Of a DNA stretch of 6,509 nt, positions 1-5,080 are shown one piece after another; position 1 is the stretch's first letter; each line of letters begins with the position of its first letter. Source of the stretch: an uncultured Clostridia bacterium (GTDB lineage Bacteria; Bacillota; Clostridia; Christensenellales; Borkfalkiaceae); contig CALGVF010000223.1 of NCBI GenBank assembly GCA_937920115.1, positions 1 to 6,509 of the forward strand, given 5' to 3'. A model generated the notes under the pieces. It made no database searches. It had not been told where the DNA came from and was given only the letters and a program-made list of their open reading frames with translations. The position numbers were made by a program, and so were the translations under genes.

Positions 1-474
1 CGTCTCGGCTTTCTTCGCTCCGCAAAGAGTATTTATAATCGTAGACTTCCCCGTGTTCGGAATACCCGCGACCATAAACCTTAAAGACTTCGTTATGCCT
101 TTCTGTTTATTGCGTTCGGTTTTCTCTCTCATAATCCACTCGCATTTCGAGCGGATTTTCTGCGAATCTTTTTTAGAAAGTCCGTCTATAAGTTCGTAAA
201 CAAGCCCTTTTTCTCTGAAATACCTCTCTATATCCCTCGCCGCAGAGTCCGAAATTAAATCCCTTTTATTTATAACGTACACGACGGGTTTGTTGCCGAA
301 AACGGTAAAAAGCCGCTTGTTGAAGCACGCGAAAACCGCTCTCGAATCGAGAACGTAAATTATCCCGTCGCACAGTTTGACGTCCTCTTCCATTTTGCGA
401 AGAGCCTTTGCCATGTGACCGGGGAACCAATTTATATTCTTTACAACGTATCCTTCCGCTTTGTCGCCTTTCAT
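1..474 (-). CDS. rbgA: RbgA/YlqF ribosome biogenesis GTPase (3' end cut by window edge)
   Basis: First 158 residues of a circularly permuted GTPase needed for late 50S assembly in Bacillota; it acts in the cytoplasm on a late large-subunit precursor. The permuted order is visible: the G4 motif NKRD (residues 69-72) comes before the G1 P-loop GIPNTGKST (137-145). The N-terminal family signature WFPGHMAKA is at 16-24. The usual DxRxPxSSxNP segment reads DSRAVFACFNKR (43-54) and lacks the proline, an oddity. The C-terminal RNA-binding domain lies outside the window. The ATG at 472-474 sits one base after the trmD stop, with an AAGGA-type ribosome binding site inside the end of trmD, so translation is probably coupled. 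In many Bacillota rplS lies between trmD and this gene; here it does not. Identity is secure from the motif order and context. Confidence 0.93.
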   Translation of the reverse strand, partial: MKGDKAEGYVVKNINWFPGHMAKALRKMEEDVKLCDGIIYVLDSRAVFACFNKRLFTVFGNKPVVYVINKRDLISDSAARDIERYFREKGLVYELIDGLSKKDSQKIRSKCEWIMREKTERNKQKGITKSLRFMVAGIPNTGKSTIINTLCGAKKAET

Positions 475-475
475 A

Positions 476-1150
476 TCACTTGTCCTTCCTTAGCAAATCG
501 GGGCGATTTTTCTCGGTGATTTTTACGGACATTTCCCGACGCCATTTATCGACTTCCTTATGATTGCCCGAAACTAAAACATCGGGTACGGTAAGCCCCA
601 TAAATTCTTGCGGACGGGTGTACTGCGGGTACTCCAAAAGGTTGTCCGTGAAACTCTCCTCGTTTAAACTGTCCGTCGAAATTACCCCGTCAACGTATCT
701 GCAAACGCAGTCGGTAATAGCCATAGCGGGTATTTCGCCGCCCGTAAGAACGAAGTCGCCCAAGGAAATTTCCTCGTCCACGCAAAGGTCCAAAACCCGT
801 TGGTCGATGCCCTCGTAATGCCCGCAAAGCAGCAATATTCTGTCGTAAGAAAGCATTTCCTTGACCATCCCCTGACAAAAACGCCTGCCTTTCGGGGACA
901 TAAAAATACGCCTCGCCTCGTGATTCGGGTCAACCGCGTTTATCGCCGAATAAACGGGTTGCGGAGTCATTACCATTCCGGCGCCGCCGCCGAACGGATA
1001 ATCGTCGCACTTTCTGTGCTTGTTTTCCGTGTAGTCTCTTATATCCGTAATTACAATCTCGACTTTTCCCGATTTGACCGCCCTGCCGATTATGCTTTCG
1101 GTAAGGGAAACGAACATTTCGGGGAAAAGGGTGAGTATGTCAATTCTCAT
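476..1150 (-). CDS. trmD: TrmD, tRNA (guanine37-N1)-methyltransferase
   Basis: Uses S-adenosylmethionine to methylate N1 of G37, next to the anticodon of tRNAs reading CNN codons, which prevents +1 frameshifting; SPOUT-class homodimer. The 224 residues start MRIDILTLFPEMF and carry the trefoil-knot signatures CGHYEGIDQRV (109-119) and SLGDFVLTGGE (129-139). The tRNA-contact region LLEYPQYTRP (171-180) and VLVSGNHKEVDKWRR (191-205) follow. The catalytic arginine equivalent is R151. The position of the E. coli catalytic Asp169 is Glu165 here (EESF), which I also recall in other clostridial TrmD proteins. It lacks the last 15 or so residues seen in longer homologues. The start is set by GAGGTGG at 1157-1163, six bases upstream. 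It overlaps the end of rimM by 11 bp, a sign of translational coupling. Confidence 0.97.
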   Translation of the reverse strand: MRIDILTLFPEMFVSLTESIIGRAVKSGKVEIVITDIRDYTENKHRKCDDYPFGGGAGMVMTPQPVYSAINAVDPNHEARRIFMSPKGRRFCQGMVKEMLSYDRILLLCGHYEGIDQRVLDLCVDEEISLGDFVLTGGEIPAMAITDCVCRYVDGVISTDSLNEESFTDNLLEYPQYTRPQEFMGLTVPDVLVSGNHKEVDKWRREMSVKITEKNRPDLLRKDK

Positions 1151-1643
1151 ACATTACCACCTCGGTAAACCTTTTCGCGTCTACCGTCACTTGTCTTTTT
1201 TCAATATCTATATTTATCAGAAGGTCGGGAAGGAGCGGAAAAACCGCCGTTCCCTCGCTTGTGTTTACGTAATAATAATCTACGTTGCCGCTCGCTATGT
1301 CGATGATTTCGCCGAGCGTTTTACCGCTCGAAAGTACGAGCGAACAACCTAAAACGTCGGAGACGAAATACCTTCCCTCTTCGACTTTTACTTCCTCTCT
1401 TTTCGCCGACACTTCTTCGCCTCGTAAAAGTTCCGCCGCGTTTCTGTCGTCTAAACCTTTCAGTTTTATAATCGCCTCTTCGCCGCCGCAACTTTTAAAG
1501 TTCTCGACCTTATACGCCACGCCCTTAATTTCAACCGTCGTAACGCCTTTCACCTGCTCGAACCCGTCGCCGAAAAGCCTTATTTTAAGTTCCCCTTTAA
1601 TGCCTTGCGGTTTTGCCACCGCTCCTATCTCGATTTTACCCAT
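1140..1643 (-). CDS. rimM: RimM, 16S rRNA processing / 30S maturation factor
   Basis: Binds ribosomal protein S19 and helps mature the head of the 30S subunit. At 167 residues it has normal family length. The N-terminal RimM beta-barrel (about 4-83) opens with IGAVAKPQGIKGELKI. The C-terminal PRC-barrel (about 88-160) contains GRYFVSDVLGCSL and GEIIDIASGNVDYYYV, then the conserved FPLLPDLLINIDIEKRQVTV segment. An in-frame stop four codons upstream of the ATG at 1641-1643 fixes the start, since no alternative start codon lies between. The ribosome binding site is weak and close (AAGG, three bases from the ATG). Its end overlaps trmD, the usual partner gene. It is separated from khpA by 364 bp holding a terminator and a repeat element, so it probably needs its own promoter or read-through. 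Confidence 0.95.
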   Translation of the reverse strand: MGKIEIGAVAKPQGIKGELKIRLFGDGFEQVKGVTTVEIKGVAYKVENFKSCGGEEAIIKLKGLDDRNAAELLRGEEVSAKREEVKVEEGRYFVSDVLGCSLVLSSGKTLGEIIDIASGNVDYYYVNTSEGTAVFPLLPDLLINIDIEKRQVTVDAKRFTEVVMYEN

Positions 1644-1652
1644 TTGCCTTGT

Positions 1653-1680
1653 TTATAGCCCGTTAATCGGCTTATAGCCC
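1653..1680 (-). repeat. 9-bp direct repeat in the rimM leader
   Basis: On the minus strand GGGCTATAA occurs twice with a 19-bp period (1672-1680 and 1653-1661), just upstream of the rimM ribosome binding site. The upstream copy also forms a tiny GGCT/AGCC inverted repeat. This may be a short duplication or part of a leader structure; no known regulatory family is recognised. Confidence 0.4.
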
Positions 1681-1682
1681 CA

Positions 1683-1712
1683 TTTATATAGAAAGAAATA
1701 CGGGGACTGCAA
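1683..1712 (-). promoter_or_regulatory. possible weak promoter for rimM-trmD-rbgA
   Basis: Minus strand: TTGCAG (1707-1712) lies 18 bp from TATAAA (1683-1688), or 16 bp from TATATA (1685-1690). The -35 matches consensus only partly. It sits between the repeat element and rimM, downstream of the khpA terminator, where a promoter for the rimM group would be expected. This is an inference from position and approximate sequence only. Confidence 0.3.
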
Positions 1713-1733
1713 AAAACAGAATATCGCTATTTT

Positions 1734-1886
1734 CCTTGCTTTCCCCTTTGGGGAAAGTGTCGGCGTAGCCGACGATAGAGGTTATTTAAAATAAAATTTT
1801 ATCTAAATTTGTGAAAAAGCAAGACCTCTCTCGTCTTTTACTCGCTTTGCTCGTAAAATCCACTCTCCCCACAGGGGAAAGCAAGG
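1734..1886. repeat. Paired palindromic (REP/BIME- or MITE-like) intergenic element
   Basis: A 153-bp imperfect inverted repeat fills much of the khpA-rimM gap. The outer 14-bp arms are perfect: CCTTGCTTTCCCCT at 1734-1747 and its complement at 1873-1886. Each arm forms a hairpin; the left one is CTTTCCCC-TTT-GGGGAAAG (1739-1757). Inside are a second hairpin on the left, GTCGGC-GTA-GCCGAC (1759-1773), and a different one on the right, TTTTAC/GTAAAA (1836-1858). Inner arms GACGATAGAGGT (1771-1782) and ACCTCTCTCGTC (1824-1835) pair at 11 of 12 positions. The centre (about 1783-1823) is AT-rich. The layout is two head-to-head units with conserved ends and a variable inner hairpin, resembling dispersed intergenic repeats of many clostridial genomes. 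It has no coding capacity, so any movement would need a transposase in trans. Confidence 0.75.
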
Positions 1887-1902
1887 GAAAAAAGTTTTAC
1901 TG

Positions 1903-1955
1903 AAAAAAGACTGCATCTCTATTTTTTCGGATAGATTTGCAGTCTTCATTTTTTT
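1903..1955. terminator. Bidirectional Rho-independent terminator after khpA
   Basis: Long stem: AAGACTGCA (1907-1915) pairs with TGCAGTCTT (1938-1946), and after a 2-nt internal loop TCTA (1918-1921) pairs with TAGA (1932-1935). On the minus strand the stem is followed by six T (1908-1903), ending the ylxM-ffh-rpsP-khpA transcript. On the plus strand it is followed by CA and seven T (1949-1955). It splits the cluster into two transcription units unless read-through occurs. A small second hairpin, GCTGT/ACAGC (1956-1969), lies just upstream on the minus strand. Confidence 0.8.
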
Positions 1956-2007
1956 GCTGTTTTTACAGCCCCGACAAAGTTCGCTATCGAAACAGATAAA
2001 ACTGTCC

Positions 2008-2244
2008 TTAGTTTTTACTTTTGATTTCGATATTGCATCTCTTTCCGTTCTTTTTGGAAACGGCGTTGACGATGGTGCGAAGGGCTTTGGCGATTTTGCC
2101 TTGACGACCTATCACCTTACCCATATCTTCCTCGTCGATAAGTACCGTTACTTCAATCGAGTTGCCTTTTTCTTCTACCGAATACTCAACGTCTTCGGGC
2201 TTGTCGGCGAACTGATTTACGACATACTTGATAATTTCCAACAT
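2008..2244 (-). CDS. khpA: KhpA (YlqC) KH-domain RNA-binding protein
   Basis: A 78-residue single KH-domain protein, the normal length for the family. KhpA forms a dimer and works with KhpB/EloR as an RNA-binding pair linked to cell elongation and small-RNA or mRNA regulation in Gram-positive bacteria; KhpB is not in the window. The sequence has the GxxG RNA-binding loop GRQG (46-49) within DEEDMGKVIGRQGKIAKALRTIV (37-59), the hallmark stretch of this family, and ends in a basic tail. The ATG at 2242-2244 has GGGAAG upstream. It lies 19 bp downstream of rpsP, its standard neighbour, so the two are co-transcribed. It is the last gene of the upstream unit, followed by the terminator at 1903-1955. 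Confidence 0.94.
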   Translation of the reverse strand: MLEIIKYVVNQFADKPEDVEYSVEEKGNSIEVTVLIDEEDMGKVIGRQGKIAKALRTIVNAVSKKNGKRCNIEIKSKN

Positions 2245-2263
2245 TTAATTCACTTCCCGATTT

Positions 2264-2560
2264 TTACTTCTTTTTCTTCTTGGGGTTAGTCTTAGAAGGG
2301 GACAATTTGTCCGACTTCTCGATAACGCCGGCGTTTAAAAGAAGGGCTCTGACGGTTTCGGTGGGCTGAACGCCTTTCGAAAGCCAATCTGCCGCTTTCT
2401 CTTTGTCGATTACGATTTCGGCGGGATTTTTGGTCGGGTCATAGTGTCCGACTTTATCGATGTATTCGCCGTCTCTCGCTTTTCTGCTGTCGATTACGAC
2501 GATACGATAAGAAGGGGACTTTTTGTCGCCGAGTCTCGTCAATCTCATTTTTACTGCCAT
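2264..2560 (-). CDS. rpsP: 30S ribosomal protein S16 (bS16)
   Basis: Small-subunit protein that binds 16S rRNA early and stabilises the 5' and central domains. The 98 residues start MAVKMRLTRLGDKKSPSYRIVVIDSR, the conserved N-terminal signature. HYDPTKNPAEIVIDKEKAADWLSKGVQPTETVRALL follows, then a lysine-rich tail (NPKKKKK) typical of an unstructured rRNA-binding end. A near-ideal ribosome binding site (GGAGG at 2569-2573) precedes the ATG by eight bases, fitting high expression. A 124-bp spacer separates it from ffh upstream on the transcript. No competing interpretation. Confidence 0.98.
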   Translation of the reverse strand: MAVKMRLTRLGDKKSPSYRIVVIDSRKARDGEYIDKVGHYDPTKNPAEIVIDKEKAADWLSKGVQPTETVRALLLNAGVIEKSDKLSPSKTNPKKKKK

Positions 2561-2603
2561 GGTTGTATCCTCCGTTAAAAATTTTACGAAATTTATCTTC
2601 CGA

Positions 2604-2631
2604 CGTAAACCTCTTTTGTTATTCGTTTACG
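2604..2631 (-). other. Hairpin in the ffh-rpsP spacer
   Basis: CGTAAAC and GTTTACG form a perfect 7-bp stem with a 14-nt loop in the transcribed spacer upstream of rpsP. No T-tract follows, so it is not a standard terminator. A second short palindrome, CCCTTT-T-AAAGGG on the minus strand (about 2682-2694), covers the ffh stop codon. Either could affect mRNA processing or differential expression of S16 and Ffh. Function is unknown. Confidence 0.35.
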
Positions 2632-2684
2632 GCGTTTCTTTGTTTAATTCCCTTAGCGGAAATTCCCTCTTCGGATTCGCCCCT

Positions 2685-3587
2685 TTAAAAGGGCATTTTC
2701 AGACCGCGTTTGCCACGCATCATCTTCATCATCTGCTTCGTCTGCTCGAACTGTTTAAGCAGTTGGTTTACTTCCTGTATACTCGTTCCGCTGCCGTTCG
2801 CGATTCTCGTCTTTCTCGAATAGTTGATTATCGACGGGTCGTTGCGTTCCTTTTTCGTCATAGAAAGAATTATCGCTTTCGTTCTTTCGATTTTCCTCTC
2901 GTCTATGTCGTTTTCGCTTACCTTTATTTTCGTTCCCATACCGGGAAGCATACCGAGTAAACTCTTCGCTCCGCCCATCTTTTTAAGCATCGCGAACTGT
3001 TCGAGATAATCGTCCAAGGTAAAACTGTTCGACTTGAACTTTCTCTCCATTTTTTCCATCTGCTCTTCGGTGACGGCTTCCTGTGCTTTCTCGATTAAGG
3101 ACAAAACGTCGCCCATTCCGAGAATTCTGTTCGCCATTCTGTCGGGATAAAACGGCTCCAAATCGGTGAGTTTTTCTCCGACCGAAGCGAATTTTATCGG
3201 CTTGCCCGTTACCGCTTTTATGGAAAGACACGCGCCGCCTCTCGTATCGCCGTCGAGTTTCGTAAGCACTACGCCCGTGAGTTCGAGCCTTTCGTTGAAC
3301 GTTTTTGCGACGTTTACGGCGTCCTGTCCCGTCATGGAATCGACGGTTAAAAGAATTTCGTCAACTCTTATCGCTTTCGTTATGTTTTCGAGTTCTTCCA
3401 TAAGGGCTTCGTCGATATGAAGTCTGCCCGCGGTGTCCACGATAACGGTGTCATAGCCGAACTTCTTGGCGTATTCGACCGCTTCCGTCGCGATTTTAAC
3501 GGGATTGCCTTGTCCCTTTTCAAAGACGTCCGCTCCCGCCTTTTCGCCGACGATTTTCAGTTGGTTGATAGCGGCGGGACGATACAC
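2685..3587 (-). CDS. ffh: Ffh 3' part: rest of G domain and M domain
   Basis: 300 residues in the second frame, starting formally at a GTG that is really the valine of DVYRPAA; Ffh homology extends a few codons further upstream (ACD, to 3596). No ribosome binding site precedes it, so it is not an independent gene. G-domain motifs are intact: DTAGRLHID (51-59), VDSMTGQDAVNVAK (82-95), TKLDGDTRGG (109-118), GEKLTDLEPF (138-147) and RILGMGDVLSLIE (154-166). The methionine-rich M domain (about 170-300) includes the SRP-RNA-binding region SRKTRIANGSG (257-267) and QLLKQFEQTKQMMKMMRG (275-292). The end is complete with TAA at 2685-2687. Confidence 0.85.
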   Translation of the reverse strand: MYRPAAINQLKIVGEKAGADVFEKGQGNPVKIATEAVEYAKKFGYDTVIVDTAGRLHIDEALMEELENITKAIRVDEILLTVDSMTGQDAVNVAKTFNERLELTGVVLTKLDGDTRGGACLSIKAVTGKPIKFASVGEKLTDLEPFYPDRMANRILGMGDVLSLIEKAQEAVTEEQMEKMERKFKSNSFTLDDYLEQFAMLKKMGGAKSLLGMLPGMGTKIKVSENDIDERKIERTKAIILSMTKKERNDPSIINYSRKTRIANGSGTSIQEVNQLLKQFEQTKQMMKMMRGKRGLKMPF

Positions 3588-3984
3588 GTCGCAAGCCGCG
3601 AGCCAGGAGATATACGGCGAGTTTTCCGCAAAGAGTGGTTTTGCCCGCGCCCTGCAAGCCGCACATCATAATGACCGTCGGAAGAGACGAACTTACGATA
3701 AGTTTACTGTTCGTCGAACCCATGAGTTCGGTGAGTTCGTCGTTTACTATCTTTATGACCTGCTGAGCGGGACTTAAACTTTTGAGTATTTCCTGCCCGA
3801 CAGCCTTTTCGCTGACTTTCGCTATAAAGTCCTTGGCAACCGAAAGATTGACGTCCGCTTCCAAAAGGGCGATTCTCACCTCTCTCATAGCCTGTTTGAT
3901 TTCGAGTTCGGTAAGTTTACCCCTTTTCGTCATCTTGGAAAATATGTGATTAAGTTTTTCCGATAAGCCTTGAAATATTGCCAT
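3520..3984 (-). CDS. ffh: Ffh 5' part: N domain and P-loop of the SRP GTPase
   Basis: This open frame is 154 residues, but only the first 126 or so are Ffh-like. It begins MAIFQGLSEKLNHIFSKMTKRGKL, the N-domain helical bundle, with the conserved ALLEADVN motif (39-46). The G1 P-loop GLQGAGKTT is at 109-117, then CGKLAVYL. After that the frame runs into a basic, non-homologous tail (RRVSSRRYQP...) caused by the shift, and stops at 3520. The ATG at 3982-3984 shares its A with the ylxM TGA stop (TGATG), and GGGAGA at 3991-3996 supplies the ribosome binding site, so Ffh translation is coupled to YlxM. As read, the product would be an inactive fragment. Confidence 0.85.
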   Translation of the reverse strand: MAIFQGLSEKLNHIFSKMTKRGKLTELEIKQAMREVRIALLEADVNLSVAKDFIAKVSEKAVGQEILKSLSPAQQVIKIVNDELTELMGSTNSKLIVSSSLPTVIMMCGLQGAGKTTLCGKLAVYLLARGLRRVSSRRYQPTENRRRKGGSGRL

Positions 3985-4304
3985 CAGTTATCTCCCAAAA
4001 TTTGTCGAAATTCCGCTTTTACCTCTTCATTACCGTTAAAATATCGGTCTATAAGTCGATAAACAGCCTTTTTCTTCTCTACTATCCCGAGTTTTTCCTC
4101 AAACGACAAGAGTTGCTTTTTCGCTTTTGCGACCGCGTCCGAAACGCTCTGTCTCGACACGTTCTTTATCTCCGCGATTTCGCCGAGCGACAAGTCCATT
4201 CCGAAGTACATATCGAATATCTCGCGTTGAGTTTTGCTCAGCATCGTCGAATACTCGAAGTACAACTCGTTATAGTATAAATCGCTCTCTATCCCCTTTG
4301 CCAT
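3984..4304 (-). CDS. ylxM: YlxM, helix-turn-helix SRP-associated protein
   Basis: A 106-residue protein of the YlxM/p13 family, encoded directly before ffh in most Bacillota and reported to influence SRP components. The sigma-like helix-turn-helix LSLGEIAEIKNVSRQSVSDAVAKA (38-61) is typical, preceded by YNELYFEYSTMLSKTQREIF and followed by a charged helical tail. The open frame extends 24 codons further up, to 4376, but that stretch is the promoter itself, so I take the ATG at 4302-4304. This start gives normal family length and retains the whole conserved N-terminal helix. No ribosome binding site is seen; the predicted transcription start coincides with this ATG, suggesting a leaderless mRNA. 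The stop overlaps the ffh start by one base. Confidence 0.9.
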   Translation of the reverse strand: MAKGIESDLYYNELYFEYSTMLSKTQREIFDMYFGMDLSLGEIAEIKNVSRQSVSDAVAKAKKQLLSFEEKLGIVEKKKAVYRLIDRYFNGNEEVKAEFRQILGDN

Positions 4305-4310
4305 ACTCGC

Positions 4311-4339
4311 ATTATACCACATAAAAAATACGGTGTCAA
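4311..4339 (-). promoter_or_regulatory. Consensus sigma-A promoter of ylxM-ffh-rpsP-khpA
   Basis: Minus strand: TTGACA (4334-4339), a spacer of exactly 17 bp, and TATAAT (4311-4316), a perfect match to the vegetative consensus. Six bases (GCGAGT) separate the -10 box from the ATG at 4302-4304, so the expected +1 is the A of that ATG. Strong constitutive expression fits genes for SRP and a ribosomal protein. Confidence 0.9.
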
Positions 4340-4391
4340 GCATTTTTGCCTTACACCGAAAATTCTTTTTCGACAATTTCTCGGTTCGATA

Positions 4392-4420
4392 TTGACAATT
4401 TATATAAATAATGTTAAAAT
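4392..4420 (+). promoter_or_regulatory. Sigma-A promoter of the tetR gene, with overlapping dyad
   Basis: TTGACA (4392-4397), a 17-bp spacer and TAAAAT (4415-4420) give a near-consensus promoter, with the start expected near A4427. The stretch from TTGACA through TGTTAA (4392-4417) is an imperfect dyad, matching at 9 of 13 positions per half. GACAATTT is repeated directly 22 bp apart (4372-4379 and 4394-4401), about two helical turns. These are candidate autoregulatory operator sites for the TetR protein; that role is inferred. The -35 boxes of this promoter and the divergent ylxM promoter are 52 bp apart. Confidence 0.8.
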
Positions 4421-4446
4421 ATTTTCATCAAATCGGGAGAAAAGTT

Positions 4447-5001
4447 ATGAGCGATATTACGAAAAGGGCGATATCCGCTTCTTTAAAGCGTTTGCTTCTT
4501 ACAAAAAGTCTCAATAAAATAACTATACAGGACATAGCGGACGACTGCGGCATCAACAGACAAACCTTTTATTATCACTTCGCGGATATTTACGACCTTG
4601 TCGAGTGGACGTGTATCGAAGACACCGATAAGGTTCTGAAAGAAAATAAAACGTACGATACCTGGCAGAGCGGTTTTCTCGCGGTATTCACCTTAGCGAA
4701 AAACGACAAGGCGTTCATCGACAACATATACAAGTCGGTTTCGCTCGAAATGCTCGAACAGTATCTTTATCGTTTAGTATACCCGCTCATTAAGAACGTC
4801 GTGGACGAAAAGGCTAAAAATTACAAAGTCAGAGACGACGAAAAACAGTATATAGCCGATTTTTATAAGTACGCTTTTGTCGGCGTGCTTCTGGAATGGG
4901 TAAGAAACGATATGCGGGAAAGCCCCGAGGAAATAGTCGAAAGAGTAAGTAAGATAGTCGACGGGGCGATAGAACTCGCCTTTAACAATTTCAGAAAATA
5001 A
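4447..5001 (+). CDS. TetR-family transcriptional regulator
   Basis: A 184-residue one-component regulator. The N-terminal helix-turn-helix is clear: RAISASLKRLLLTKSLNKITIQDIADDCGINRQTFYYHFADIYDLVEW (residues 7-54 in outline), with the typical NRQTFYYHF recognition region (37-45). The rest is a helical ligand-binding and dimerisation domain with no transmembrane segment; the overall look is like the DhaS/TetR_C_8 type, but the ligand cannot be read. I chose the ATG at 4447 because GGGAG (4435-4439) lies seven bases upstream. The earlier in-frame ATG at 4411 is inside the -10 region and has no ribosome binding site. A terminator follows, and the next gene encodes oleate hydratase, so control of that gene, perhaps in response to fatty acids, is the best guess. 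Confidence 0.92.
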   Translation: MSDITKRAISASLKRLLLTKSLNKITIQDIADDCGINRQTFYYHFADIYDLVEWTCIEDTDKVLKENKTYDTWQSGFLAVFTLAKNDKAFIDNIYKSVSLEMLEQYLYRLVYPLIKNVVDEKAKNYKVRDDEKQYIADFYKYAFVGVLLEWVRNDMRESPEEIVERVSKIVDGAIELAFNNFRK

Positions 5002-5027
5002 ATTTAACGAATATGAAAACACCCCCG

Positions 5028-5053
5028 AAAGACCGTGTAAAGCGGTCTTTTTT
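5028..5053 (+). terminator. Rho-independent terminator of tetR
   Basis: AAAGACCG (5028-5035) pairs with CGGTCTTT (5043-5050) around a 7-nt loop, and the T-run continues to 5053. It lies 26 bp after the tetR stop codon and separates tetR from the oleate hydratase gene, which has its own promoter. Confidence 0.88.
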
Positions 5054-5080
5054 ATATATAATGTTATATTTCGGAATAAA

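Larger units (their letters stand above)
2685..3984 (-). pseudogene. ffh: ffh locus as a whole: frame-disrupted signal recognition particle GTPase
   Basis: Ffh (SRP54) binds 4.5S/scRNA and signal sequences and, with FtsY, delivers nascent membrane proteins to the membrane. All domains are present, but reading is broken between the P-loop and the DVYRPAA motif. The frame giving GKLAVYL ends its homology at about 3607, and the frame giving ACDVYRPAAINQL begins at 3596. Only 10 bases lie between them. In the E. coli and B. subtilis Ffh sequences as I remember them, 11 residues (33 bases) separate these points, so about 23 bases seem missing, which shifts the frame and removes the beta-strand before DVYRP. 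No other damage is visible. Because ffh is essential, an assembly or consensus error is more likely than a true pseudogene, but the window cannot decide. Confidence 0.8.

Noticed and set aside
651..659. Glu instead of Asp at the TrmD position equivalent to E. coli Asp169
   Set aside because: I recall the same EESF sequence in other clostridial TrmD proteins, so it looks like a normal variant, not a loss of activity.
800..1168. Plus-strand open frames opposite trmD, rimM, rpsP and ffh (for example 800-1168, 1285-1677, 2523-2960)
   Set aside because: They lie antisense to well-identified genes, have no ribosome binding sites or recognisable domains, and are shadows of coding bias.
1803..1949. 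48-codon minus-strand open frame (starts MKTANLSEK) in the khpA-rimM gap
   Set aside because: It runs through the terminator hairpin and the right half of the palindromic repeat, has no ribosome binding site and resembles no protein family; the DNA structure explains the sequence.
3520..3660. Programmed ribosomal frameshift in ffh
   Set aside because: No slippery heptamer or stimulatory structure is evident, and shifting would still leave a core beta-strand missing; a deletion or assembly error explains it better.
3984..4376. Longer 130-residue version of YlxM
   Set aside because: Its first 24 codons are the -35/-10 promoter and upstream DNA; the start at 4304 gives the usual family length.
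4411..5001. TetR start at 4411
   Set aside because: That ATG overlaps the -10 region and lacks a ribosome binding site; the ATG at 4447 has GGGAG at proper spacing.
5056..5069. ATATAA-TG-TTATAT palindrome after the tetR terminator
   Set aside because: Short and purely AT-rich; symmetry like this is expected by chance in such a spacer.
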